From assembly GCA_010279815.1 (NCBI GenBank), contig QEOQ01000041.1, forward strand, positions 747,048 through 811,047: a stretch of DNA of 64,000 nt, read 5' to 3'. Both the position numbers and the translations under genes were made by a program. The notes beneath the pieces are model-generated. The model had not been told where the DNA came from. It searched no databases and was given only the letters and a program-made list of their open reading frames with translations. Positions 39,669 to 50,977 of the stretch are shown piece by piece. The stretch is from Brachionus plicatilis. Lineage: Eukaryota; Rotifera; Eurotatoria; Ploima; Brachionidae. Numbering within the stretch: position 1 is the first letter of the stretch; every line of letters begins with the position of its first letter.

Positions 39669-40262
39669 CTGGTAATCAATAAAAATCAACTCTTATACAT
39701 ACCTATATGTCAACCAGTAAAAGAAATTACAATCCGGGCATCTAACTCATGTCATGTTGATTTACCAATCTACATCAAAAATGCTGATAATAAATCAGTT
39801 CCAATGTTCTTGTCGAATAATAATTTCATTAAGAGCTTTTCACAGGAAATACATTGTTCCCTAGTTAACGACAGAATAATTCTACCATCACATAAATTTT
39901 CAATAGTAAGAATTGGCAACTTAATTAAGATTTTCAATATATCAAATGTAATAGTAAAACAAATTTACATCGATCATTACAATTTGTCAACGTTAAATTT
40001 CAACCATCACAAGGAAATTATTAACGATTTTAGCACTTTAAGAAAACAAAATGAATTAGAAAATAACGACATAAACGGAAATTTCTATGTCTTACCAAAC
40101 GATGATATTAACTTAACAAATAGTGCATTTAGCAAACTTATCAATTCTAAAAAGATTTTTTATGAAGAAATCAACAAAATTAAATATTACCTCAACATTG
40201 CATTAACAATTATAGTTGTAATAGTGATAATTGCTTTATTTTTACTTTCTATTAGATTTTAA
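39669..40262 (+). pseudogene. Env-like membrane protein fragment of the LTR element
   Basis: The open frame starts just after a stop at 39666-39668 and ends at TAA 40260-40262; the first plausible ATG is at 39804 (152 aa). The last 25 residues are a strongly hydrophobic helix (around NIALTIIVVIVIIALFLL) followed by almost no tail, as at the C terminus of retroviral-type envelope proteins. Its position directly upstream of the polypurine tract and LTR supports an env-like third ORF. I see no other diagnostic motif, so another membrane protein carried by the element remains possible. It is an old fragment: the N-terminal part is missing. Confidence 0.4.
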
Positions 40263-40367
40263 AAATTAAATATTAAGTAAACATTATGCTGTTCGAAACT
40301 ATAATATTCCAAACATATTACCACTAGAGCAACTAGCGAATTTAATTATCAATAGACGGGGGAGATC

Positions 40368-40740
40368 TGTTACTATGATCTACGATCCTCAAATTCAATA
40401 ACTTATCAAGTTATTTATCTTGATGTTTTAATTAAATTAATTTAATATAAAGTGTCATCGTTATCTCAATGACCATTGTCTACAATCTTTCCTACTTTTA
40501 ATATTTTATTTGATATTATCTTGATTTGTGATTGATGTTTTTTAATTATTTCTTTTACTATAAAAATGTAATACTTTATTTCATTTATTCGTCTTATTCG
40601 AATATTTCCACAAACAACTTAAACGTTTACCTAGGCCTTTTGTCGTATTTGTTATAAGTGTAATTTTATCATTTAATAAAATAAAATTTAAAAACAAATA
40701 AACTGAGTTTAATTAACTTAACCTTATCCGAGGGTTAACA
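40368..40740 (+). repeat. Long terminal repeat (3' LTR)
   Basis: The termini are TGTTA..TAACA, inverted as in LTRs. Inside are TATAAAAA at 40559-40566 and AATAAA at 40675-40680, in promoter-then-polyadenylation order about 115 nt apart, typical of U3-R-U5. A purine-rich priming tract abuts its left edge. No second copy was found in the window. Confidence 0.6.
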
Positions 40741-41466
40741 TATACTCATCTTAACCCAGCAAATAATCTGAAAATAATCTGAAAAATAAATTTTGTATAT
40801 TTATTATCTTTTGAAATTGTCAAATCGTTCATAGAGCTTGGAGTAATCTGATCCTAGTAAAATATTTTGAACTTTTACAAAAAAAATTTATAAATACTAT
40901 TTAATTAACTTATTATGGTGATTAATTTCTTTTTTCGTAAATTATTAAATATCTCTTCGAGAAAGGATCATGAAAATGACGTGCCAATATTAAATACGGG
41001 TACATAAATGCTTCGTCGACTTTAAAGTCAGAAATGATCGACTAAAAGGCACTTTTAATGGTATTGGAACAGATATGTTGCCCAATACAATATCTTATAA
41101 GAGTCTTTTAAAAGATATGGAGGTGGCGCAGTGTCTGAACGGGGAGCTGAAAAACTAGATCAATGTGTAAAGTGGGCTCAAACAAAGATCTTAATAGTCA
41201 TCAGCATCTTTCAGTCTTCAAAGAGTTTGTAGCTCTAGGTTATTTAAAGCACTTCGGACTAGATAAGACCATAAATCCGTGCTGGACCCAAAAGTGGCTG
41301 GAAAATAGCGCTTCATTGTACTAGGATGGCTTGTTAAGCGAGAATGAGTAGGGTCTAGCAGACTGCATGAATTGCCGCGATCAAACCATGATAAATTGGA
41401 AATTCAAGATTAGCATAAAGTAGATAGAGATAGAAAAAAATATAAATATAGAGAATGAGGCATTGT
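40741..41466. other. Intergenic, with tRNA-like box motifs near 41,125
   Basis: From about 41,120 the sequence becomes GC-richer. TGGCGCAGTGTCTG at about 41,127-41,140 resembles a Pol III A box, and GTGGGCTCAAAC about 45 nt later is a weak B-box match. It may be a tRNA-derived SINE head. It does not fold into a full tRNA that I can draw, so no tRNA gene is called. No coding sequence seen. Confidence 0.3.
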
Positions 41467-41695
41467 GAATTTTGGTACATAAAACAAAAAAAAACATAAA
41501 AAATTCCAAAGCTTAAGTTCTGACGGACCAAAACATGTTCTGTAAATTGTAGCAACTGATACATCCTTTGTACCACCAATAAACTGATTTTGCAAAACTC
41601 TGCAATAAATCTGCAAATTTTAAAGGACATGTTTGGTCTAGCAGAACTTAAGCTTTGGCAGCTTTTATGTTTTTTTTGTTTTTTGTACCAAAATT
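41467..41695. repeat. Foldback element with about 70-bp inverted arms
   Basis: The left arm 41467-41538 and right arm 41627-41695 are inverted copies with only a few differences. Both contain GAATTTTGGTAC, an A- or T-run, AAGCTTAAGTTCTG and an ACATGT end. The spacer is about 88 bp. Open frames on both strands here are products of the palindrome, not genes. Confidence 0.65.
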
Positions 41696-41717
41696 CATAA
41701 TTCCAAGAATGACACAT

Positions 41718-43225
41718 AAACTCAATAAAAAAAGTGAAAATTCACATTCATTTTTTAAGAATAAAAAAATCTATCAGAAAATATTTTTTTTCTTTTTTGA
41801 ATTATTTTCTTTTTTCCTTCAAATTTTTAATCGATTTTTGTCGATTGCATTCATTTTATTTCATTAACAACAGTTTCTTGAAACTTTTTTGGAATCTTAT
41901 TTAAAAAGTTTTGATCCAATTAAATAAATTAATCAATCGGGCATATTAAAAAAAATAAATAAAATTCTACATTTGCTACCAATTTTTTTTACTTTTAAAT
42001 TTAACTTAATAATAATATTTGTTTTTTTCCTAAGTTAATGTCGATTTTTTTGGAAATTAGCAATTCTTAATGTGAAATTTACCAATTTAAATTAGACTTT
42101 TAAATTTTTTAAAATTTTTTTAGTTGCGAAAATTCATTACTATTATAGTCTTCAATTTTAATTGTAAGAATTAGTTGAAAATTTATTTAGAAAGCCACGT
42201 GACAATGAAGGCCACGTGAAGGATTCCAAATTGTGTGCCGGGATCCAGAGAAAAAGCAAAATTGATTTGATCACAGTATAAACATGGACCTGTAGCCTTA
42301 CTGTTTGTCAAAGACTATGTTGGTTCCATAAGAGACACTTTGTCCAGATAATGGGTCCTCAAAGAATTAGTTTGACAGAAAAACAGCTCAAACAAAATAT
42401 AAAAAAAGGGATAACTATAAGACTTGCAGACATTTGTGAAGAATGATAGAAACTTATTTTTCTTAGATAATATTTCCTTAGAAAATAGGTAATATTAGAT
42501 AAAGCCTAAAAGAGAAGGTCTCTTAAAGTAGAATTGTTTAGAGTGTGGTGCAGCATTCATGCTTTGCTGTGGATGGCTTCCTTATTTTAATACATAGTCG
42601 TATAATGGTTCTCCTTGGTAGTCGAATTCTTCAATGGTTCCTTGCTTAGTTTTGTGATCTTTGTATTCTGAAACAAGTTATTCGTTTCTTTGTGTTACCT
42701 GGTATGAAAAAATTTTAATCTGTATTAGAGAAAATTTAAATTTATTTGTTTAAAAAATTTCATGCGAAACCATAATAGAGCCTTTTTTTATTGAAAGTTA
42801 TTATTTTTAAATTATTACTTTTGATTTTTAGATGGATTGATTTTAAATTCTTTTTTAAACAACTTTTAAAATTCTAAAATATCCTAATTAATACCAATCA
42901 ATTGCTTTTATTCCAAAAATCAATAAGCTTTAAAAAGCTAGAATTTTTAGCAGTATTAAAAAATATCTCTAAGAATCTTCCATCGTTAAACCCGAACCAA
43001 TTGAATATTTATTTTAAATACAAATCAAAGTTTGTTTTCTTGAAAATTTGGTACTATTTTGAGATTGAATTTTCCTATGGAAATAAAAAATACAAAGCTA
43101 AGCTATTCAATTTAAGACTTAAAAAAAATCATTTAATAAAAATTATTTTAGTTAACTGTCTTAAGCTTTCTAAGCTCTATTTCTAATCGTTTGATTTAGT
43201 TTTTATTTAGTTTTTTGCTACGACC
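41718..43225. other. Intergenic, possibly old transposon sequence
   Basis: A GC-richer interval at about 42,190-42,700 contains stretches that might be the upstream half of the transposase whose C-terminal remnant lies at 43,226-43,611, but stops are frequent and no motif is secure. The open frame at 42902-43186 is low complexity, K/N/L/I-rich and unrecognised; I do not call it a gene. Confidence 0.35.
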
Positions 43226-43611
43226 ACTTATGATACCTTCCATTAGGGTCTGTATTGATGTTAGGATGATTTCACGCTGACATTTTTAATATGAGCAGGA
43301 TATTGCTTCAGTTTGTCAATAAGTATCATTTAGACAAAAACTTTTTATTCTGACCCGACTTGGAGAGCTCTCATTACGCAGAACTGGACTTTATGATAGA
43401 AAATTCAATCGATCATGTCGACAAGATGGATAGCCCTGTAAATTTGCCTGAAGCTTGTCCTATTAAAGATTTTTGGTCTATTTAAAGGGAAAGTCTATGA
43501 GAATGGCTGGGAAGCGAAAAAACTTCTTCAATTGAGGTATAGGATACTAAAATGTCTGCGTGAAATCAGCCTAACATCAATACAGACCCTAATAGAAGGT
43601 ATCACAAGTCG
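43226..43611 (+). mobile_element. Tc1/mariner-family deletion derivative with terminal inverted repeats
   Basis: Inverted terminal repeats of about 60 bp: 43226-43288 contains GATACCTTC, ATTAGGGTCTGTATTGATG and TGATTTCACGC; its inverse lies at 43549-43611. Between them, a plus-strand frame broken by stops still reads PDLESSHYAELDF and NLPEACPIKDFWS, the second and third catalytic regions of a Tc1/mariner-type transposase (an xDxxSSHYA block, then a P-I-E/D-x-F-W block). In-frame TGA and TAA codons and the short internal length show that it is a non-autonomous remnant. The TA target duplication is visible at most on one side. Confidence 0.7.
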
Positions 43612-44134
43612 GATTGACAAAATGTGAAAAAATGATTTAAAATAAAAAAGTATATAAATTCTTTTTTAAATCACTAGACCTTAGTCTTCATTTTTAAAAA
43701 TGAAGGAGTTATGACCTTTTGAAAAAATTCCGGCAGCACTCGTTATAAAACAAAATCCTAAGTTTAGAATAGGCAACAATTTTGTCGAGTAACAAATACC
43801 GTAAATATTTGTTTTTTAGCGTCGCACTAAAAGCCCAAGAATTTGGTTTTAAAAAGCTTTTTCGACTTACTCAAAATTCAAAATTGAAAATTTCGTCATT
43901 AAGTTGGCTTCCAGTTGCATAGATTTTCATCTTTGCTATCTTAAGCCTTGAAAAATTCAATTTTTTTAGAGGCACCAAAACCAAATTCTAGGGCTTTTAG
44001 CGCGACACTTAAAAAACAAATATTTACGGTATATTTTATTAGTCACAAAATAATTATAAAAAAACAAATTGACACAAAAATATTTTATTAGTAACAAAAA
44101 TTAAAAAAATAAAACCAATAATAATGTTTCGGAT
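43612..44134. other. Intergenic, with an inverted repeat
   Basis: Near 43,800 and 44,030 occur inverted copies of a segment containing CGTAAATATTTGTTTTT and TAGCG(T/C)CGC (GTCGCACTAAAAGCCC against GGGCTTTTAGCGCGAC). The pair spans about 43,798-44,032 and is another small foldback. No coding sequence seen. Confidence 0.5.
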
Positions 44135-44341
44135 TTATATTAATTTATATTTAATTAGCTGCTTTTTTTTTGTTTTTTTTTTCATTTGTTTGAACATTTT
44201 AATATTTCGGTCTTGGTGGACGACCTCTTTTTTTGGAATAACTACTTGGGTTTCTACAATTTTGGACGCAACTGTTGCTTGATTTTCAACTAATAGTTCA
44301 TCATCTTGAGAATGAATAGGCGGTGGTACTTCATCCTCCAT
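44135..44341 (-). pseudogene. Small acidic ORF with a frame-shifted AT-hook
   Basis: The open frame from ATG 44341 gives 68 aa, with an acidic, Glu/Asp/Val-rich N-terminal half starting MEDEVPPPIHSQDDE. After IPKK the other frame reads KKRGRPPRPKY, a canonical AT-hook (DNA minor-groove binding). The two are separated by a one-base difference in a run of seven A's. So an ancestral acidic-plus-AT-hook protein probably suffered a homopolymer indel, or this is a sequencing error. It resembles in architecture, but not in nucleotide sequence that I can align, the broken AT-hook ORF at 63,481-63,757. Confidence 0.4.
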
Positions 44342-44876
44342 TAGATGTTAATTTATTAAATTTAGAAAAATGTTTCATTGAATTGTTGATGTGCAGGTTG
44401 ATTTTTAAATAATAATAAATTGGGTGGACTAGTTGAATTTTTTTTATAGAGATGGGTGAGCTTTTTTTATTTTCGTATTAACTTCAATATTTAAATCAAG
44501 TGCTGGAAAGGTATTTAAACAAAAAAAAATTTGCAACACCAATAACATGTTTACAAAAAAATTCTTTTGCAAAACTTCACATGAAAAATATTTAAATTAA
44601 ATTTAAATGAGAATTAATGACTAAAATATTAATTTTTAGTAAAAACAAATTTGATACCAATCAATAAAATTAGTAGTTTCCTATTTTATTACTTTTAATT
44701 ATTTTTATTTTTTGTGCGTATTTAAATAAATTTTTGATTTTTATGTTATTCTAGGAATAGAAAAGAGCATTTTAAATATATTTTATTAAATATACATGAT
44801 ATAATTTTACTTTCCGACATCCTTAACTTGACATGTATATCACAAGAGATCAGAGATTTTGAATCTTTACTTTATG
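44342..44876. other. AT-rich intergenic DNA
   Basis: Homopolymer-rich; no ORF, repeat or motif worth naming seen. Confidence 0.6.
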
Positions 44877-45121
44877 TTAGTTGGTACCGCACAAGGCTTG
44901 AATTTTTTTTTTATACTGTTCTTTTTTTGATAGCAATTTCTACTTGTTCTTTAGTAAGTTGTATTTCTTTGAGCTCTCTTTCAACTTTATTCCTCCAGAT
45001 AATCTTAATTCTTCGTGAAGTTCTTTATACTTCAGGTATCCAAATTAATTCAACTCTTGTAATACCTTCTGGCATTCTAAAAACACGCCTAAGCCACTTG
45101 AGTAGTCTTAATTTAATGCAA
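44877..45121 (-). pseudogene. Non-LTR retrotransposon C-terminal fragment (RTE-like)
   Basis: The minus-strand translation reads RLLKWLRRVFRMPEGI, then IWIPEV, a stop, and IWRNKVERELKEI, finishing after a frame shift with IQALCGTN and a stop. This order matches the conserved tail of RTE-type and related endonuclease-reverse transcriptase proteins (W-x-G-H-V-x-R-M, W-R-R-T-V-E-x-E-L, then A-L-C-x-T-x at the end). One in-frame stop and one shift mark it as dead; the catalytic domains are absent. Confidence 0.6.
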
Positions 45122-46172
45122 AAATAACAAGTCATAACTTTTTGAAATGAGTTGAAATTATGCATGTTTAATTAAAGAATATTTTTTCATGTAATTTAAA
45201 GAAGTATTTATTAACATTTTTGGAGCTAGTCGAGTTAAAAAAGAGTTTGCATTAAAATAAAAGCTAGATTAAATAGAGTCTTGGTGACATAGGGATTTTG
45301 ACGTAACAAAGTTTGCATTCAATTTTAGACCTCTTTATGAATTTTTAAAAATTTGAAAATAATTAACTTAATTTTAAGAATCAAATTAAATTTAAATTTT
45401 TTCAAATTGACTGATTTTTTAAAATCTCAGTATCATCATCTATCAATTTAAAAAAGAAAAATATTTCAAGTATTTCTGAACTCAAGGAGGTTCAAAATTT
45501 GAATTGATTTATTAATTTTTTTACAGTTTTTAATTTTCATAGCTAAAAAAATTTTAAATATAAATTTTTGTTAATATTTAAAAAAAAAAAAAAAAAGTAC
45601 ATTATTAAATTAAAAAAAAACTTCATTATAAGTTGCAAAATTGATGCGATCAATTATTTAAGAAACAATTTTCTTTAAATCAAAAAAAAATTTAACTCAC
45701 AATTCATAAAATTATATACATAAATTCAGTTTTCAATTGTATTTCAAAGACAAAAATATCTACTAATCATTTAAATTCTATAACAACAAAAAGATATAAA
45801 AAAATAAAATTTTCTCAAATTTCAAGTATACCATTGAATGCGGTTTCATCAAATCTCATCATAATTTCCCCTAAATTAATATTACTAACAATAAAATACT
45901 ATTTTTTATAACCTTTTAAAAGAATCAATGCTTATTTTTTGAATATATTATAATAAAAATTCCATTTGAAAACAAAAATCTCTATAAATAAGTTAGAATT
46001 AATAAATTATTGGCTCTTGAGCTATTCCATTCTTATTTCAGCCTAGTCTTTAGAAGATAAACTTGATTCTTGATAATTTATGAAAATTGTTCAAAATCTA
46101 AATATTGATAATTTAAATTTACATAAATCAGAAGCTAAATATCTTTTTTATTCTAAACAGAGTATAAACAAT
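45122..46172. other. Intergenic region upstream of tropomodulin
   Basis: AT-rich; the 5' leader and promoter of the tropomodulin gene should lie in its right part. No TATA box can be chosen with confidence and no other feature was seen. Confidence 0.5.
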
Positions 46173-47575
46173 ATGAGTGTGAAGCAACGAGATTTTTCCG
46201 ATGTCGATTTTGATGAAATCGACGCTTTACTTTCCCAATTGACAGAAGAAGAACTCGAATGTCTTGCTGGCGAAGTCGACCCAGATGTGAATAAACTTTG
46301 AATGATTAAAACTTTTAAAATTAAAAATTTTATTTTAGGATCCGCACTTACCACCATCCGAAAGATGCCGCGATCAGACAAAAAAACAACCGACTGGACC
46401 CTATGACCGCGAAAAATTGCTCAAATATCTAGAAGACCAAGGCAAAAATGAAAAGGACTGGGAGCAAAACAAGGAATTTAAAAAAGAAATAAGAGGCAAA
46501 GTTTGGGTACCACCACCGAAACCGGTTGAAGAAGAGCATCAAGAATTGGAACATGTGACAACTGAATGGGATGAAATTTTAAATGGCGCTTCTGAGGCCG
46601 AAATTGTTGAATTAGCTGCCATTCTGGGCTTTACTGGTTTGGTCAATCAAGTTCAGTTTCACGCTGCCGAAAAAAGTGATCTAGGAATAAGCTTTGGTGG
46701 TTGGAATGCGGCTGCCAAATCCGAGACTCTGAAATTTGTGCCACCAGAGCCTGATAACAAAACTGATGTCGAAGAAAGCATCAAAAAGCTTCAAGAAAAC
46801 GATTCATCTTTATGTAGTCTAAATTTGAACAATATTAAAGTGAATATTAATCTTTTACATAAATTTATTTTTCCGAAAAAAATTTTTTTTCTTAATCTAG
46901 AGAAAACTAATTTTTTTTTAATAAATTAAAAAAAAATTTTATTGCAGAATATTTCGCACGAAAGAATGAAGCAAGTGATTGAAGCCATGAAAACAAATAC
47001 AAACTGTAAAAATCTTAGTATGGCTAACATCGAGATGCCTGATTCTGTTGCTAAAGTAAAAAAATTTAAAAATTTAAAAAATTTAAATTTTTAAAGTTTT
47101 ATTTTTATTGTTAGACAATAGTGGATATGCTAGAAGAGAACACTAGCCTTTTGACTCTAAATATAGAGTCTAATTTGTTGACAGGATTTGTGATTGCTGA
47201 CATTTGTAGAGCTACTCTTAAAAATCAAACTTTGATTGATTTGAGAATGAGTAATCAAGTAAGATTTAGAATTCAAAATTAAAGAATAAATTTAAATTTA
47301 AATCAGAGAGCGCAAATTCTTGGAAACAAAGTTGAAATGGATATAGCTAATTCAATCAGTCAGAATTCAACTTTGCTTAGACTCGGCATACACTTCAATA
47401 CACTAGGACCAAGAGCTAAAGTTCAAGATGTTATAAAGCGAAACTGGGACAATCGTGAGCATTAATTATAAAAAAATAAATAAATTAGTTGGAATTAATT
47501 TTTTAAGTTCGTTTGAAACGAATTAACGAAAAAACCCAAAAATCTACGACTAATGAAAATGAGGATCAAGAATAA
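46173..47575 (+). CDS. Tmod: Tropomodulin, six exons
   Basis: Caps actin pointed ends with tropomyosin; cytoskeletal. Exons: 46173-46286, 46339-46839, 46948-47055, 47115-47258, 47307-47454, 47508-47575. Introns are 48-108 nt with GT..AG ends, phases agree, total 360 aa, matching the family (about 350-360). The N-terminal tropomyosin/actin-binding helix contains ALLSQLTEEELECL. Then DQTKKQPTGPYDREKLLKYLE matches the DQT-K-PTGPF-RE-LL block diagnostic of tropomodulins. The C-terminal leucine-rich-repeat domain includes MLEENTSLLTLNIESN and ends RLGIHFNTLGPRAKVQ, like the vertebrate R-F-G-Y-H-F-x-x-x-G-P-R-A. The ATG at 46173 is preferred to an earlier in-frame ATG at 46080 because it starts where homologues start. 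AATAAA lies at 47810-47815. Confidence 0.95.
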
Positions 47576-48852
47576 GCTGTTAAACTTCACAAACGAAAAA
47601 ATATTATTAATGGGAAAGCAAAGCAATTACTAAAATTATTTCAAATAGTTTGACCATAATGGTTCTTAGCATTTTGAGAAACGGTCTAATAAGCTGATAT
47701 ATCAAAATTGTATAAAAAACAATTAAAAAAGTTTTATTGATTTTACATAAATAGATCAAATATTATTTATCTTTGAATTATTTTTTTTATTTAAAAATCA
47801 AATTTAAAAAATAAAGTTTTAAAAAGCGTTTGAAAATTTTTAAAATAAACTAGAAAAGCATTTTTTATGTTATCAGCTGATAACATATTTTGTTATCAAA
47901 CTGGTCACCTTCGGTTTTGTTATCATGCGGATGGTTGCCGTAATTTTCAACAAATTAGTTTCGGCAGATTTAATTTTGACATAAAAGATTCGACAAGTAT
48001 AAACTCGCAAGTAGTTTTTTTCGGATGATATATTTTCGACATGTGTTAATTGCACAGTTTAATTAGAATTAGACATAATTGATTCGACAAAAAAAAAGTA
48101 ATTTACGAAAATAAGTCTAAATAAACATAATTTTAATTTGCTATTTTAATTTGTAATTGCTATCTTGTAATTTCTTGTTTTGATATTAACTGTCCACTTT
48201 TTAAATCTTTAAATTACCCCATGTACCTTTTTTCATTTTGACTTAATTTTTTTTTCTATATTCAAAACTTATTTTAACAAAACTTTTAATTTTTTTTATT
48301 TTTTTTTATTATATTTAATGGCTTATATTGTTCATGCTATCACTTTTATTTATAATTTTTTGATATCAGTTTAAAAAAAACTAGATACCAAAATTAGATG
48401 AAAAATATAAGCCACTTTTATTCAATTAAAATCTACAAATCAAAATTTTAATATATAATACTTGAAATATTTTTTAAATGCTAATAAATTTTTGATAAAA
48501 AATTTTCCATTTTTTCTTTATCTAAACATTTCTTAATTTCTTTAAGAAAGTTTTGTTAGGGAAATATTCAAATTAAGTTTCGATTTTAAATTAAAGTTAT
48601 TAATTATTTTATTATGTGTCAATTTTTAGTACAGCGTCAAATTTTTACGTAAAATCCGAAATATGAAAAAGAGGTATTTTACGAAAAATAAATTTAATTA
48701 TCAGGATTTTACGATAATTTTGGTAAAATTTGATATGATTCAAATTAGTTTTCAATTAGTTATTAGTTAAAAATAACTATTTTTAACAAAAAATTGCTTT
48801 AATTTTGGTTATTTTTTGTAGAAATTGTAAAAAAAAATAAAATTTGATTTAG
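47576..48852. other. Intergenic region after tropomodulin
   Basis: AT-rich. A polyadenylation signal lies at 47810-47815. Around 48,640-48,730 the motif TTTTACG(T/A)AAAA recurs in both directions; similar motifs occur at 62,470-62,530 and 62,900-63,180. The minus-strand open frame at 47873-48055 is not recognisable. No gene called. Confidence 0.5.
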
Positions 48853-49063
48853 GTCGAGAGATTTTAGCTGGTGAAGTAGTATTCTCTCGCCCCAAATTGG
48901 AAAAATTAATCGATCAGAATTTCTTGATATAGTTTTGAATCCATGTTTTCTTTGTATGTCTTTTAAGACGAATTGGTGAAATTTGTTCCAAAAGGTTCAA
49001 CTTTCAAAGAATTTTGGGATAAAGCTGCCAATTGTCTCACAGGAAACGAAAAAATGAATTAAT
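48853..49063 (+). other. Exon-like coding blocks of an unrecognised gene or pseudogene
   Basis: After an AG at 48851-48852, a frame reads REILAGEVVFSRPKLEKLID. After a second AG at 48966-48967, another reads ELVKFVPKGSTFKEFWDKAA and ends with TAA at 49061-49063. Composition is far more protein-like than the surroundings. I cannot find a donor site that joins the two blocks in frame, nor upstream exons, and I do not recognise the family. It may be the 3' end of a small gene or a broken copy. Candidate AATAAA signals follow at about 49,144 and 49,163. Confidence 0.25.
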
Positions 49064-50977
49064 TTAATTCAAATAACTTAATTTGAATTCAAAAACTTTT
49101 TTTAAAAAACATTATTTGTTCTGTGTGTATATTTAAATTTTCAAATAAATTAGTTTTGTGTAAATAAAATCAAGTTTTTCTAAATTTTACTTTTTTTACC
49201 AATTTTTACAAAAAATAAACAAAATTAAAGCAATTTTTGATTAAAAAAGGTATTTTTAAAATCGTTTGAAAAAAAGACATTTTTTCAAAAGTCCCAACAA
49301 CTGCTCGAGTTGAAGGGACGCCAAAATGCGCTGTTGTTTCTGTTTAAGCTCTAATCGTAAGAATTTTTCATTCTGAAACTTCCAACAAAAATCAGATTTA
49401 TTTCTTCACTCGTTTTTGTTGCGTTTGAAGCGCTTTTCACCGACTTATCTATCAAACAGAGTTTCTGTCTCAGTTAGATCAGAATTAATTTTTAAATACT
49501 TGAGTTTCTCAGTTTTCTAGCCTCGTTAAAGAGCTTGTTTACGGTCCCTTTCCCCAAAAAATTTAACTAAGATGGGAGGCGATTTCCTTTGATCTTTATT
49601 TAGTCTAAGTCATAAGTTTATCAACGTTATAATTGTCTTCTCTCTGCACCTCTTCTTAAGGTGATATTTTGGACTCTTGATTCGAATTTCTTGTTACCAA
49701 GATAAATATTCACATCTCCGGAATATCTTAAGGCCTTGAAAGTACATGAATTTATTAGTGAATTTTTTGGTTTATCAATCAAACATAAAATTAAACCGAT
49801 TTTATAATCTTTATGTAATTTTTATGTTTAGATTAAGATTTTCCAAAATATTTTCTACAATTTATAGGCAATATTTTAAGATCCAAAAAAGACGCATAAC
49901 TTTGCACCGATATTGTGGGCTATTTTTGGGTTACCTGCCCTTTGGACTTAAAATTCTTAAACCTCGAAAATTCCCATAAACCATGTTTAGGTTATTTGTA
50001 ATTATCACCGTGCAACAGTGAGAGTGAAAGGTGAGATGTATCAGCAAAATTAGTACTTGCATATGCAAGTGCTAGCTAAAATTTATGTAAGAAAATACAG
50101 ATAATATTTTTAGTATTTTTTATTTTTTATATTAAGTTCTAATTGCTTTAAAAACAAAAATTTCTGGCAAATTGAAGTTTGAGATCAAGATCAAAAGATC
50201 AGAATATAAATTGTAATATTTTTTTAATAATAGAGAAAAAATAATTTTTTTCAAAAGCAATTACTTGACATATCATGTCAAGTTTATTTTAATATTTAAA
50301 ATTTTAAAAAGTCCCTTTTTTTTGAACTTTAATAGGTTTAAATATTTTAATTGATTTTAATGAAAATTTACTTTTAAAGACAAAAAAATTAACTGTATTA
50401 AAATTTAAAATGTATTAAAGTGTAAAAATAAAATTATTTAAGTTTGAATGAATGGATATAAAAGTTATAAATTTGAATTTGTAAATTAACTTAACCTGAA
50501 TTATTTAAATTGTCGATTTTTTTGTTTAATAAATTAGAGATCAATCATTTTGATGTTAATTTGATAATGAACCATTATTAGACATAACATGTCTAGTAAT
50601 GTTTAGTATTTATTTCCTAAAAATTATTAAAATCATTAGATTAATTAAGTTTTAAAATTTTAAATGGTCGTTTTGATCTTAAAATTCAATTTGCCATATT
50701 TCTTTGTATATTCGTATTTTTATATATAAAATTTGAAAGCTTGTATTATTAATTTTCTATTCTACATCTTTTTGATATTTTGTATATTTGGCTTAGAACG
50801 ACCGTTTTCTCTTTCCAATAAAGCACCTCCAAAACCTTTACACTCTTTGATAGCTCCCCCTCAAGCATAGACTTCACAAAAGGGCTAATGATTCTTTATT
50901 TGTTGTCTTTTTGGACCTTGAAAAATTTTTTTGGGGCACATAGGATAAACATTCTATGTTACACTATGTTAACAATA
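49064..50977. other. Intergenic region, no gene seen
   Basis: A GC-richer interval at about 49,290-49,740 begins with a CAACTGCTCGAGTTG palindrome (about 49,299-49,313) and has no convincing reading frame. The open frames at 49746-49979 and 50888-51082 are low complexity. A TATGCAAGTGC repeat pair occurs near 50,060. Nothing else seen. Confidence 0.5.

Larger units (their letters stand above)
39669..40740 (+). mobile_element. 3' end of an LTR retrotransposon (env-like ORF end, PPT, 3' LTR)
   Basis: Three parts in canonical order. (1) An open frame from 39669 to 40262 ending in a membrane segment. (2) A purine-rich stretch GACGGGGGAGATC at 40355-40367, the expected polypurine tract. (3) A 373-bp LTR-like block, 40368-40740, beginning TGTTAC and ending GTTAACA, with a TATA box and AATAAA. 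No matching 5' LTR, gag or pol was found upstream, so the copy is 5'-truncated. Family (Gypsy/errantivirus or BEL/Pao) cannot be settled from what is left. Confidence 0.6.

Noticed and set aside
41355..41867. Overlapping minus- and plus-strand ORFs of 68-120 aa
   Set aside because: They are generated by the inverted arms of the foldback element and are rich in Phe/Tyr/Lys from A/T runs.
42902..43186. 94-aa plus-strand ORF
   Set aside because: Lys/Asn/Leu/Ile-rich peptide typical of AT-rich noise; no recognisable family.
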